NCBI RefSeq assembly: GCF_030145145.1
Contig: NZ_JAQYWD010000030.1
Coordinates: 19,931 to 83,930 of the forward strand
Length of the DNA stretch: 64,000 nt
Origin: Desulfobacula sp.
GTDB taxonomy: Bacteria; Desulfobacterota; Desulfobacteria; Desulfobacterales; Desulfobacteraceae
Reading direction: 5' to 3'
Each line of letters opens with the position of its first letter. Position 1 is the first letter of the stretch. Positions 1-7,684 of the stretch are shown here, piece after piece. The notes beneath the pieces are model-generated. The model saw only the letters and a list, made by a program, of their open reading frames with translations, made no database searches and had not been told where the DNA came from. The position numbers and the translations under genes are program-made.

Positions 1-256
1 AAGGCGCTGATCTGCTGCGGATGAAAATATTTTCAGAAAAATATCATTTTAAAATTTCCATGACATCCCAGCGATGCCGGCGAATTCCCGAAGACAAGGA
101 TGCCTGTCCCGGCTCCATACAGGCGTGCAGCGAACTCCCGGGACCCCCTTGTGACGGCATGACCATTGTCACCTGTTTTTTCCCTTTTCCTGAAAACAGC
201 TGAAATGGTATTTTCCATTTCTGTATTGCTCGTTCATCTTTCCCTTACCCTGATTA
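1..256. other. Left edge, no assignable gene
   Basis: Nothing here is clearly a gene. A 60-codon frame on the plus strand (about 21-203) and a 61-codon frame on the minus strand (33-218) overlap; neither has a ribosome binding site or a recognisable family. The plus frame is open back to the window edge and could be the tail of a gene that begins outside, but I cannot support this. Confidence 0.3.
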
Positions 257-1144
257 TCAAGAGGGTTTATCTGTTGCGGTCATACCCAGGTATATGGCCA
301 TCAACACAATTATGACCCCCATCCATCCGGGTATCCCTGTTTGCCGATTGAAGAAAAGAACATCCCAGACAAAAGAAAGTGCCGGCTGTAACAGAAGAAT
401 CAAACCGGCATAGGATGCTTTCACTTTGGGCAGGACATTGGAAATCATTACCCATGCAGCAAACTGAATAAAAAATCCCAGACAGAACAGCGATGCCAGT
501 GTTATCATATCCGGAACAGCAAAGGACCCACCGGACATATAAATTTTACCGCCCAGAAAAAACGAGCAGGCCACGGATAATACCATGAGATAATAAAACA
601 GAGAAAAATCTGCTGTATTAGATTGAAGTTGCCGCAGCAAAAGCAAAAACAGACTGTAAAATACTGCGGCGGCCATGCCGAAAACAATTCCGATAACATA
701 GTTCCGGTTCAACTGATCAATATCCATACCAATAATAAGGAACAGGCCGAAAAATGCCAATGGCAATGACAATACAAAAGATATGCCGACCTTCTCCTTG
801 AATACCAGGAAGCCGACAATGGAAAGGATAAATACCTGAAAATTCGCCAGTATGGTGGCAAGGCCCGGGCCGACATATTGAATGCTCAAATGCCATGCCC
901 AGAGATCCAGGGCAAACAAAAGACCACAGACAACGGCAAGGAAATTTTTTTTCAGGCTTCTGTGTTTAAATTCTTTTTTGATCAGGCATGCACCCATGAG
1001 GAAAAGACTGCCAAAAAATACCCGGTAAAAAGCCGAGACTGAAGGCGGTACATGCGATATCTTTACCAGGGCACTGGAAAAACTGATGATAAAAGCACCC
1101 ATAATAAGGGCGGGAACCGGCCGGGAAAATATTTTTTTGTTCAC
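257..1144 (-). CDS. EamA/DMT-family transporter
   Basis: This is an integral membrane protein of about 295 residues with ten hydrophobic segments arranged as two EamA repeats, typical of drug/metabolite exporters. The second repeat carries the usual LLLQPALSF and VIIVLMAIYLG type segments. A GTG at 1144 has AAGGA ten bases upstream and is preferred to the TTG at 1153, which lies only one base from that site. The substrate cannot be told from sequence; members export amino acids, nucleobases or other metabolites. It stands alone on the minus strand, 83 bases from the palindromic repeat at 1227. Confidence 0.85.
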   Translation of the reverse strand: MNKKIFSRPVPALIMGAFIISFSSALVKISHVPPSVSAFYRVFFGSLFLMGACLIKKEFKHRSLKKNFLAVVCGLLFALDLWAWHLSIQYVGPGLATILANFQVFILSIVGFLVFKEKVGISFVLSLPLAFFGLFLIIGMDIDQLNRNYVIGIVFGMAAAVFYSLFLLLLRQLQSNTADFSLFYYLMVLSVACSFFLGGKIYMSGGSFAVPDMITLASLFCLGFFIQFAAWVMISNVLPKVKASYAGLILLLQPALSFVWDVLFFNRQTGIPGWMGVIIVLMAIYLGMTATDKPS

Positions 1145-1226
1145 CCCACTCAAATCCTTTTGGTTTAAAAAAAGGACCCTAATGATTTAAAAACCGATAG
1201 TCAAGTAAAACCTCACCTTTTAGACG

Positions 1227-1470
1227 TTTTATATGAAAATGCGACAGCAGAGCCCCCGATGGGCGATCGGATTGGCCCGTTCGGACCCAAAGGCGATCAG
1301 CCCATTTGCCCTGCCGGGCGTTAAGAAACGCAGGCTGTTTGAGGACACACCTGCCCGCAGTTCCTGCGCTTTAGACCGGTAGGACAAATGGGCCGCCGAC
1401 GGACCGGGGCCGATCCGATCGCCCGTCGGGGGCGGCATAATACCATTTTCGTTATTCGTTGTGTCGGCAG
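1227..1470. repeat. Dispersed palindromic repeat, long copy
   Basis: A 244-bp element with nested inverted repeats. GAGCCCCCGATGGGCGATCG near 1250 pairs with the segment around 1416-1436, and CAGCCCATTTGCCCT near 1300 pairs with AGGACAAATGGGCCG near 1380. An inner pair (AAACGCAGGCTG and CAGTTCCTGCGC) closes the centre. The outer flanks TTTTATATGAAAATGCGAC and ATTCGTTGTGTCGGCAG recur in inverted orientation at 55425-55521, where the inner 150 bp are missing. No coding sense was found; it resembles a non-autonomous mobile palindrome (MITE-like). Confidence 0.8.
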
Positions 1471-1497
1471 ACCGAGTCTTTCATTCATTGGTACTGA

Positions 1498-2577
1498 TTA
1501 TTCATATCGACCGAATTGTTCAGCCGCGTCCATCATGGCCATGACCTTTATGGGGGCTGCGTCTGCAGGGAATTCACACCCCGGTGTCAGGATAAATCCA
1601 CCCGGGTTGTCTTTGCCCTCGTCAATGGCATCCTTGCACAATTGAACGACTTCTGCATAGGGTTTCTCAAGAATGGCAATGGGATCCACATTACCACAGA
1701 TGATATCATGATCCCCAAACGCTTTCATCTGATCGGGAATAGATGTTTCCGGACCAAAAATCCAAATGTATCTGCCGTGCCAATCACAGGCCTCTCTCAT
1801 TTGAACATAATAAGGAATGTTTAAATTCTGATCGGCACACGGATGCATCAACACGGCACCAATGCCCAGTTCTTTTATCTTTTGATTCACTTTTAAATTA
1901 TAGGGATAGACCAGGTCCCTGAAGGTGTCCGGTGAGATCATGCCGTTGGCTTCCAGGGGACCGGCCTGAAACGGCATACACTGCTGGGCACCGAATTTAT
2001 TGGCAAAATACTCCAGGGCATTGATAAACATGTCACTGACCTTGTCCATGAGCATGCGAACCGCATCCGGTTCCGTAATCACCCAGGTTAAAAAAGCGTT
2101 GGTGTCCGCCACCTGGGCAGCCGCTGAAAAAATACTCCCCGCCTGGAAACCGGCCGGCATACCCATTTCAACACACCGTTCCGCATTTCGATCGGCAATG
2201 GCAAATCCGCCCGGCAAAGGGCCGTCAAATGTCGGGACCTTCAAGGTTTCTATATCTTCAAGGGTTTTTACCGGAGACTCTATGACATAAGGTGCCAGTT
2301 CGCCGCTTCCATCGGGCATCCCCACCTTCCCGCCAAATTCCCAGGGACCACAGGCCGCATATCCGAAAAGGGGCGTCTGCTCATATCCATGGAGTCGCAT
2401 ACTGGCAAAATTGGCATCAAAGTAGTTGTCACCATCTGACCAGAATTCACCGGGGGGCATGCCCATGATATTGGCCGCATATCCCTGGATAAATGGCACA
2501 ACAGGAACCCTGTCGGGTTTTTCCTGTCCCATCATTACAGCCATCATTCGTTCAGGCGGTGTCATTGCTTTTGTCAT
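1498..2577 (-). CDS. UroD-fold corrinoid-dependent methyltransferase (MtaA/CmuA/MtvB type)
   Basis: 359 residues of the uroporphyrinogen decarboxylase fold. It carries the zinc-thiolate/methyltransferase ligands rather than a decarboxylase site: MHPCAD gives H245 and C247, and TPGCEF gives C334, the H-x-C...C pattern of MtaA and CmuA. It should move a methyl group between a substrate and a corrinoid protein in the cytoplasm. The cognate corrinoid protein lies immediately upstream in the same operon (2690-3316) and a methyl-H4folate:corrinoid methyltransferase is divergent at 3874. AAGGAG lies eight bases before the ATG. The methyl donor is unknown; aryl methyl ethers, methanol or methylated amines are all possible. 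Confidence 0.88.
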   Translation of the reverse strand: MTKAMTPPERMMAVMMGQEKPDRVPVVPFIQGYAANIMGMPPGEFWSDGDNYFDANFASMRLHGYEQTPLFGYAACGPWEFGGKVGMPDGSGELAPYVIESPVKTLEDIETLKVPTFDGPLPGGFAIADRNAERCVEMGMPAGFQAGSIFSAAAQVADTNAFLTWVITEPDAVRMLMDKVSDMFINALEYFANKFGAQQCMPFQAGPLEANGMISPDTFRDLVYPYNLKVNQKIKELGIGAVLMHPCADQNLNIPYYVQMREACDWHGRYIWIFGPETSIPDQMKAFGDHDIICGNVDPIAILEKPYAEVVQLCKDAIDEGKDNPGGFILTPGCEFPADAAPIKVMAMMDAAEQFGRYE

Positions 2578-2689
2578 TTTTGGTTCTCCTTTATGATATG
2601 GTTATCGTTGGGGTTTATCTGCATCACATAATTTTAAATTCAGTTTTCCCTGTACACTTATGACCGTTAATCCTGGGAATCGGCCAATC

Positions 2690-3316
2690 TCAAAGTGCCA
2701 TCAGTTTTCTTGCGGTCTCCACGGCCTCCGGGCCATCTCCGCCATACCCGTAAGATCCAATCCGCTCGGCAAACGCCATCGAGGTTGGTGCCCCACCCAC
2801 CATCGTTTTGACACCGCTGACCTGTTCTTTCAATTCAGTTACAATTTTTTCCATGGCCGGCATACTGGTGGTCAAAAGAGAGGATAACGCAGCAATATCG
2901 GCATTATTATCCGTAATCGCCTTCACGAATGCCGCCGTATCATTGTCGACACCGATATCCACGACCTTGAATCCCGCCCCTTCCAACATCATGGCCACCA
3001 AATTTTTTCCCACATCATGCTGGTCCCCTTTAACGGTTCCGATGACGATGATGCCTTTGGGCTGAGCGTTTGTTCGGGCCAAAATCGGTTTTAAAACGCC
3101 CAGCCCGTTTTTCATGGACAAGGCGCCGATGAGCATTTCCGGCACAAACAGGGCGCCCTGGCTATACTGGCGCCCCAATTCGTCCATGGCGGCAATAAGT
3201 CCATCATTGAGAATCCCTGAAACATCCGTTTTTAAATCGAGCTCCTTTTGCACGAGGTCGGCGATTTCTTTGTGTTTAAAGGCCAGGATTGCGTGATAAA
3301 TGTCAGCTACTGCCAT
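2690..3316 (-). CDS. Methyltransferase cognate corrinoid protein
   Basis: 208 residues with the two-domain plan of MtaC/MtbC/MtvC-type proteins: a helical cap (about 1-85) and a Rossmann-like B12-binding domain. The base-off lower-ligand motif D-x-H-x-x-G is seen as GDQHDVGKNL with the cobalt-ligating H100. The SLLTTS and VGGAP segments follow. It would carry the methyl-Co(III) intermediate between the UroD-type methyltransferase downstream and the methyl-H4folate enzyme encoded divergently. ATG 3316 is chosen because AGGAGA stands seven bases upstream; an upstream in-frame ATG at 3364 lies within the promoter. Confidence 0.93.
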   Translation of the reverse strand: MAVADIYHAILAFKHKEIADLVQKELDLKTDVSGILNDGLIAAMDELGRQYSQGALFVPEMLIGALSMKNGLGVLKPILARTNAQPKGIIVIGTVKGDQHDVGKNLVAMMLEGAGFKVVDIGVDNDTAAFVKAITDNNADIAALSSLLTTSMPAMEKIVTELKEQVSGVKTMVGGAPTSMAFAERIGSYGYGGDGPEAVETARKLMAL

Positions 3317-3364
3317 TGTTCGGTCTCCTATTTTCCGGTTGGCTGCCAAGTCTATTTGAGGCAT

Positions 3365-3394
3365 ATTCTAAATACAAAAATTCTTTCTTGTCAA
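3365..3394 (-). promoter_or_regulatory. Promoter of the corrinoid protein operon
   Basis: On the minus strand TTGACA (3389-3394) and TAGAAT (3365-3370) are separated by 18 bases, a good sigma-70-type promoter. The -10 runs into ATGCCTCA, giving the 12-mer GAATATGCCTCA (3357-3368) that is repeated exactly in the divergent promoter at 3784-3795. Confidence 0.65.
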
Positions 3395-3758
3395 GAGATA
3401 AATTTTAAAAAAATAGTAAAATCATATTTAATTTTTTTTTAAAATACTTATAAATAAAGGCTATTAATACATGTTTATTTTTATTACCGACTTTCTGTCT
3501 CATTATAATCTTCTCATATTTGGCAGTAAATATTGCTATTTATTTTTGAATTTTGTTCAAAAAAATTTATTAAAATTAAATTTTGAGGTATATTCTATTA
3601 AATTAGTAGGCATTTATATTTTCACGATCCATTTAACCGCCCGTGTAACCAATGACAAAATAAACAAAATACAACCCGTATCGCACTTCAATATTGATAT
3701 TATAGATATTTAATCAACAAAAAATTTGTCAATCATATTTTAAACTTTCAATAATGAC
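3395..3758. other. AT-rich divergent intergenic region
   Basis: About 360 very AT-rich bases between the two divergent methyltransferase promoters. An 80-codon frame (3471-3713, plus) has no ribosome binding site and low-complexity Phe/Ile/Tyr composition, so I do not call it. No hairpin or riboswitch-like fold was evident by eye. Confidence 0.5.
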
Positions 3759-3795
3759 TTGACAAAACCTTTTCTTGTTGATTGAATATGCCTCA
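3759..3795 (+). promoter_or_regulatory. Promoter of the methyl-H4folate methyltransferase operon
   Basis: TTGACA (3759-3764), a 17-base spacer and TTGAAT (3782-3787), followed by ATGCCTCA. The 12-mer GAATATGCCTCA at 3784-3795 is the exact mirror of the one in the opposite promoter at 3357-3368, which suggests both operons answer to the same factor. The leader to the ATG at 3874 is about 80 bases. Confidence 0.65.
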
Positions 3796-3873
3796 TATAT
3801 GGATAATTTCAATTCAGCAACGCATAAACAGTTAAATTTGTACAGATAACATTCAAAAATATGGGGCAATACA

Positions 3874-4674
3874 ATGTTTACGGTGATAGGAGAAAGAATC
3901 AATACCACTTTGGAAAAGGTAAAAGAAGCAGTAGAAAAAAGAGATGCCGACTACATCACCAATGATGTAAAAAAACAAACGGCGTGTGGTGCAACCTATA
4001 TTGATGTAAACGCAGGTGCCAGGATCGGCTGCGAAGCAGACGACATGAAATGGCTCTTAGATGTCATACAGGGCGCCACAGATCTTCCCCTCTGCCTGGA
4101 CAGTCCTGATCCAAAGATCCTGGAAATTGCCTATGGACGGATTGATCAAGCCCCCATGATCAATTCAATCAGTCTTGAAACGGATAGACTCAATGCCATG
4201 CTCCCCTTTCTGAAAGGGAAAGACTGCAAAGTCATTGCCCTGTGTATGGATGATTCAGGATTACCGAAACATTCGGATGACATTGTCAATTGTGCAAAAA
4301 CCATTGTGGAAAAACTTGAACAGATCGGGATGAAACGGGAAGATATTTTTGTCGATCCATTAATTCAGCCGATCAGTGTTGACGCCAATAACGGGGCAAT
4401 GGCGGTGGAAGCAGTCAAAACGATCATGCAGGACCTTAAAGGCGTTCACACAACAGGGGGGCTTTCCAATATCTCCTATGGCCTGCCCCAGAGGAAAATC
4501 ATCAATCGCTGTTTTCTGTTGATGATGATGGCCGGCGGACTGGATTCTGCCATACTGGATCCAATGGATAACAAGATCATGGCCGTCTTAAAAACAGGAG
4601 AATTGATTGCAGGAAATGACAGTTTTTGTATGAATTTTTTAAAATCGGTCAGGGCCGGTGAGATAAGATCGTAA
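3874..4674 (+). CDS. Methyltetrahydrofolate:corrinoid protein methyltransferase (MtgA/AcsE family)
   Basis: 266 residues forming a pterin-binding TIM barrel. Family segments are DVNAGA (about 44-49), LCLDSPDP (about 74-81), FVDPLIQP (about 159-166) and GLSNISYGLPQR (about 197-208), the last typical of AcsE/MtgA/MtvA proteins. It would transfer the methyl group from the corrinoid protein encoded at 2690 to tetrahydrofolate, feeding the methyl branch of the Wood-Ljungdahl pathway, which sulfate reducers commonly run in the oxidative direction. It heads a three-gene plus-strand operon with the activation-domain protein (12-base gap) and the DUF2889 protein. Confidence 0.92.
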   Translation: MFTVIGERINTTLEKVKEAVEKRDADYITNDVKKQTACGATYIDVNAGARIGCEADDMKWLLDVIQGATDLPLCLDSPDPKILEIAYGRIDQAPMINSISLETDRLNAMLPFLKGKDCKVIALCMDDSGLPKHSDDIVNCAKTIVEKLEQIGMKREDIFVDPLIQPISVDANNGAMAVEAVKTIMQDLKGVHTTGGLSNISYGLPQRKIINRCFLLMMMAGGLDSAILDPMDNKIMAVLKTGELIAGNDSFCMNFLKSVRAGEIRS

Positions 4675-4686
4675 GGGGGTGAATCA

Positions 4687-5403
4687 ATGACTTTCCCGGA
4701 TACAAATCCACACATGCTGACGCAGTTGGACATTGAGGTAACATATCAAGACCTTCTGCAGCAGATGAAACCGTCCAGTTGCCAACCTGAAATAGTGACG
4801 ATGGCAAAAGAGACCCTTGATAAAGTTAAAAACATATGGAAACCCGCAGCAGTCTATAACTGGTTTGAATTTCAACAGATGGATACGGATACGTTAGGGT
4901 GTATTTTTCAAAACACCGGCAGTTTGTGCCTGATAAATTTCGGGTATGCCATCAAGTTCCTGAAGCATGCCACCCACGCGCTTATTTCTGTATACACTGC
5001 AGGCCATGAACTGGCGCGGGAAGCCGTAAAGGCCTCTGCCAGGGGCGACTTGCTGGAGGCGTATTTTCTTGATATCATCGGCTTGATTGTCCTTGATAGA
5101 ACAGGTCAGGCCGTTAAAGCCATTGCTGAAGATCAGGCCAGAGGGTCAGGATGGGGAGTCGGCCCTTTCCTGAGCCCGGGGTCGGTCCACGGATGGGACC
5201 TGGAAGAGCAGACAAGCCTCTGCTCACTCTTACCCCTTGAACGAATCAATGTGCAAATTCAGGACGGCATCTTATCCCCGTTTAAAACCGTTTCCTGTCT
5301 TATTGGCATGGGGCCTGGATATGAGTCTGATCAAGTTGGCAGCACCTGCCAGGTTTGCTCGAACAGGCATGACTGCCAGATAAAACAGGCCCAAACCTGT
5401 TGA
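4687..5403 (+). CDS. MetH activation-domain-like protein, probable corrinoid reactivation factor
   Basis: 238 residues resembling the stand-alone vitamin-B12-dependent methionine synthase activation domain found beside corrinoid methyltransferases. The core contains SVYTAGHEL and GWGVGPFLSPGSVHGW, the latter matching the R/G-x-G-x-G-Y-x-P-G-x-x-W style of the AdoMet-binding activation domain. The C-terminus carries CQVCSNRHDC followed by a last Cys, a likely metal or Fe-S site. The inferred job is reductive methylation of Co(II) corrinoid in the neighbouring corrinoid protein. The RBS GGGGGTGAATCA overlaps the end of the upstream gene. Confidence 0.75.
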   Translation: MTFPDTNPHMLTQLDIEVTYQDLLQQMKPSSCQPEIVTMAKETLDKVKNIWKPAAVYNWFEFQQMDTDTLGCIFQNTGSLCLINFGYAIKFLKHATHALISVYTAGHELAREAVKASARGDLLEAYFLDIIGLIVLDRTGQAVKAIAEDQARGSGWGVGPFLSPGSVHGWDLEEQTSLCSLLPLERINVQIQDGILSPFKTVSCLIGMGPGYESDQVGSTCQVCSNRHDCQIKQAQTC

Positions 5404-5441
5404 TAGATAATGGCCATTTGTGATGATCTTGTTTGATTTTC

Positions 5442-6038
5442 ATGGGGAAAAAGATTATATACGGATCCATGCTCAATACAATAATAGAAAATAAACCCAA
5501 AATACACACACGGGATATAAGCCTTGCCACCTATCCCCATACAGATTCCCGGGTGATTGTTCACGGGGTATTAAAAGACCGGCGATACACAAGGATATTT
5601 GATGTAACAGGCGCAATGCTGGAACCGGGAATCATGCACCACATTGATGTAACGCTGCTGATAAAGCCTGATCCGCTCATGATCGAAGACGCCCAGGCCC
5701 GGATGATCCATGTCCCCATGACGGCCTGCAACACCACCCTGGATACCATTGAACAATTAAAAGGGCTTGAGATTAAATCGGGGTTTTCAAAAAATATCAG
5801 CTTGATCATGGGGGGCAGAAAAGGATGTACCCATCTTTGCAACCTGATCATTACCATGGGCCAGGAAATTGTCCAGGGCTGGCTGGTACACAAAAGAAAG
5901 GACAAATCACCTGTTCCAAAGGATCTTGACAGCTTGAAAGAAAAAAATTTTTTAATCGATTCCTGCCGGATGTGGACACAGCACGGCCCCAAAATGAAAA
6001 GCCTTGAAAAAGCCATAAAAGAACGGCAGTCACTTTAA
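5442..6038 (+). CDS. DUF2889 family protein
   Basis: About 198 residues. The N-terminal part RDISLATYPHTDSRVIVHG followed by a DRR segment, and the central MIHVPMTACN and KGCTHLCNLI segments, are those of DUF2889, whose members often carry conserved Cys/His like the C-x3-C here (GCTHLC). Function is unknown. It closes the methyl-transfer operon, 38 bases after the activation-domain protein, which suggests a role with that system. The start is uncertain: ATG 5442 and ATG 5469 both lack a good ribosome binding site. Confidence 0.72.
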   Translation: MGKKIIYGSMLNTIIENKPKIHTRDISLATYPHTDSRVIVHGVLKDRRYTRIFDVTGAMLEPGIMHHIDVTLLIKPDPLMIEDAQARMIHVPMTACNTTLDTIEQLKGLEIKSGFSKNISLIMGGRKGCTHLCNLIITMGQEIVQGWLVHKRKDKSPVPKDLDSLKEKNFLIDSCRMWTQHGPKMKSLEKAIKERQSL

Positions 6039-6056
6039 CAAGCACGGGAAGTGACT

Positions 6057-6434
6057 TTAGGGCTGCACACCGACATTTCTTGTGGCAATAATATGGCAGG
6101 GAACCCCTGCCGGATTTTCAATCAGACGATCACCAATGGTTACTGGTGCCTTAACCCTCTTGTGCTGAATGATATCCATTACCTCAAATATTTTACCCAA
6201 TGGAATGGCGGTGTCTGTTCTGACACTGACAAGTTCAAAATCACCCTGTTCAACAACGATACTGGAAGCAATGGTCCGCATGGGATTGACAATTTCCTGT
6301 TCTACCCACGCAATGCCTTTGTCACAGGTGCATCCGCTCACCTCCAGGACTTTTAATGCAGGGGTTTCTTCAATCAGGGCCTCTACCTGGCAACCATTGG
6401 GACAGACGATACACACCAGTTCTTTTTTTAACAT
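6057..6434 (-). CDS. DUF1667 protein, partner of GlpA/GlpB-like flavoproteins
   Basis: 125 residues beginning with CIVCPNGC, the Cys-rich head of DUF1667, with two more Cys in GCTCDKG. DUF1667 proteins accompany glycerol-3-phosphate-dehydrogenase-like flavoprotein pairs in anaerobes. It is the last gene of the four-gene minus-strand operon AbfD-like dehydratase, flavoprotein, flavoprotein, DUF1667, and overlaps its upstream neighbour by seven bases. The Cys may hold an iron-sulfur cluster for electron transfer; this is inference. Confidence 0.85.
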   Translation of the reverse strand: MLKKELVCIVCPNGCQVEALIEETPALKVLEVSGCTCDKGIAWVEQEIVNPMRTIASSIVVEQGDFELVSVRTDTAIPLGKIFEVMDIIQHKRVKAPVTIGDRLIENPAGVPCHIIATRNVGVQP

Positions 6435-7684
6435 TGAACACTCACCTCAAGTTTTTCTGCGGTTTCAATATTCTTTGCCTTGACCTTCACCCGGATCATT
6501 TCAGCAGGGTGAAGCCTGACGATCTTTTTTCCGGCCACTTTCCGGCCCTTGTCTTTGATCATCACCACCCCATTGGCCATGGGCCGGGTGACTCTCAAGG
6601 ATACGGTAAAATCGGTTTTCCCGCTGACCGTCTGGGGCAGAACATATCGAACATCCTGCTTTGCTTCAATGGGAATTGAGGCACTGTCACGCACGGTTTT
6701 TTGCGTTACATACCGAACCGCACTCTGACCCACCAGGGCTGCTTCTTCTGAAACATGGTCCACAAGGTCATGCACATGCAGCACATTGCCACAGGAAAAA
6801 ATCCCCGGAACACTTGTCATGTAAGTATCATCCACGGTTGCACCGCTTGTTGTGGCCTCAAGATTCACGCCGGCACCGAGGGACAGCTCGTTTTCAGGGA
6901 TCAAGCCCACAGACAGCAGCAGCGTGTCACAGGGAACAAATCGTTTTGTTGATTCAATCATTTGAAACGTTTCATCAACCGAGGCCACCGTCACCCCTGT
7001 GAGTCGGTCCGTTCCATGAAGTTCAAAAACAGAGGTGCTTAAAAACAAGGGAATGTCATAGTCGTTCAAACATTGCTGAACATTTCTGGCAAGGCCACTG
7101 GGCGTTGGTAACAGCTCAAAGACAGCCGCAACGGTTGCCCCTTCCAGGGTCATTCTTCTGGCCATAATCAATCCGATATCCCCTGATCCTAAAATAACGA
7201 CGCGGTTTCCTATCTGTTTATTCTGGAGATTGATAAAGTTCTGGGCGGCTCCGGCCGTATAAACACCGGACGGCCGTGTTCCGGGCAAGGATATGGCACC
7301 GGCAGTTCTTTCTCTGCACCCCATTGACAATATCACTGCACCGGCCTGGATTTTGACAAATCCCTCTTTCGAACTGACACTGATCTGTCTATTGTTATCC
7401 AAAGACAACACAATGGTTTCAAGCATGACCTCAATGCCCAGTTTATGGAATTCATCAATATAGCGTTGGGCATATTCCGGACCGGTCAAGGCCTCCCTAA
7501 ATGTATGGAGTCCGAATCCGTCATGAATACATTGATTGAGTATCCCGCCAAGGATTTTATCCCTTTCAATTAAAAGGATGTCTTTTAAGCCGTTTTTCCT
7601 GGCAGAGATGGCAGCCGCAAGACCTGCAGGGCCACCGCCAATGATGACCAGATCCCGTTTAATCACTTGCATCTTATACAACAT
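6428..7684 (-). CDS. NAD(P)/FAD-dependent oxidoreductase (GlpB/HcnB-like)
   Basis: 418 residues. The N-terminal FAD site reads IGGGPAGLAAAISARKNG, and a second nucleotide-binding motif VILGSGDIGLIMARR lies near residue 165. The C-terminal third has the VSCGNVLHVHD-type FAD-proximal segment (SVPGIFSCGNVLHVHD). Such proteins serve as the electron-accepting partner of a GlpA/LhgO-type dehydrogenase, here the next gene upstream, with which it overlaps by 11 bases. The overlap at both ends indicates translational coupling across the operon. The electron acceptor is not evident. Confidence 0.88.
   Translation of the reverse strand: MLYKMQVIKRDLVIIGGGPAGLAAAISARKNGLKDILLIERDKILGGILNQCIHDGFGLHTFREALTGPEYAQRYIDEFHKLGIEVMLETIVLSLDNNRQISVSSKEGFVKIQAGAVILSMGCRERTAGAISLPGTRPSGVYTAGAAQNFINLQNKQIGNRVVILGSGDIGLIMARRMTLEGATVAAVFELLPTPSGLARNVQQCLNDYDIPLFLSTSVFELHGTDRLTGVTVASVDETFQMIESTKRFVPCDTLLLSVGLIPENELSLGAGVNLEATTSGATVDDTYMTSVPGIFSCGNVLHVHDLVDHVSEEAALVGQSAVRYVTQKTVRDSASIPIEAKQDVRYVLPQTVSGKTDFTVSLRVTRPMANGVVMIKDKGRKVAGKKIVRLHPAEMIRVKVKAKNIETAEKLEVSVQC

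Noticed and set aside
1229..1438. Overlapping frames on both strands inside the repeat
   Set aside because: They arise from the GC-rich palindrome and carry no protein-like pattern.
1498..2577. Annotation as uroporphyrinogen decarboxylase for haem synthesis
   Set aside because: The zinc-ligand set H245/C247/C334 and the corrinoid protein neighbour mark a methyltransferase.
3471..3713. 80-codon frame in the divergent methyltransferase region
   Set aside because: No ribosome binding site, AT-driven Phe/Ile/Tyr composition, lies between two good divergent promoters.
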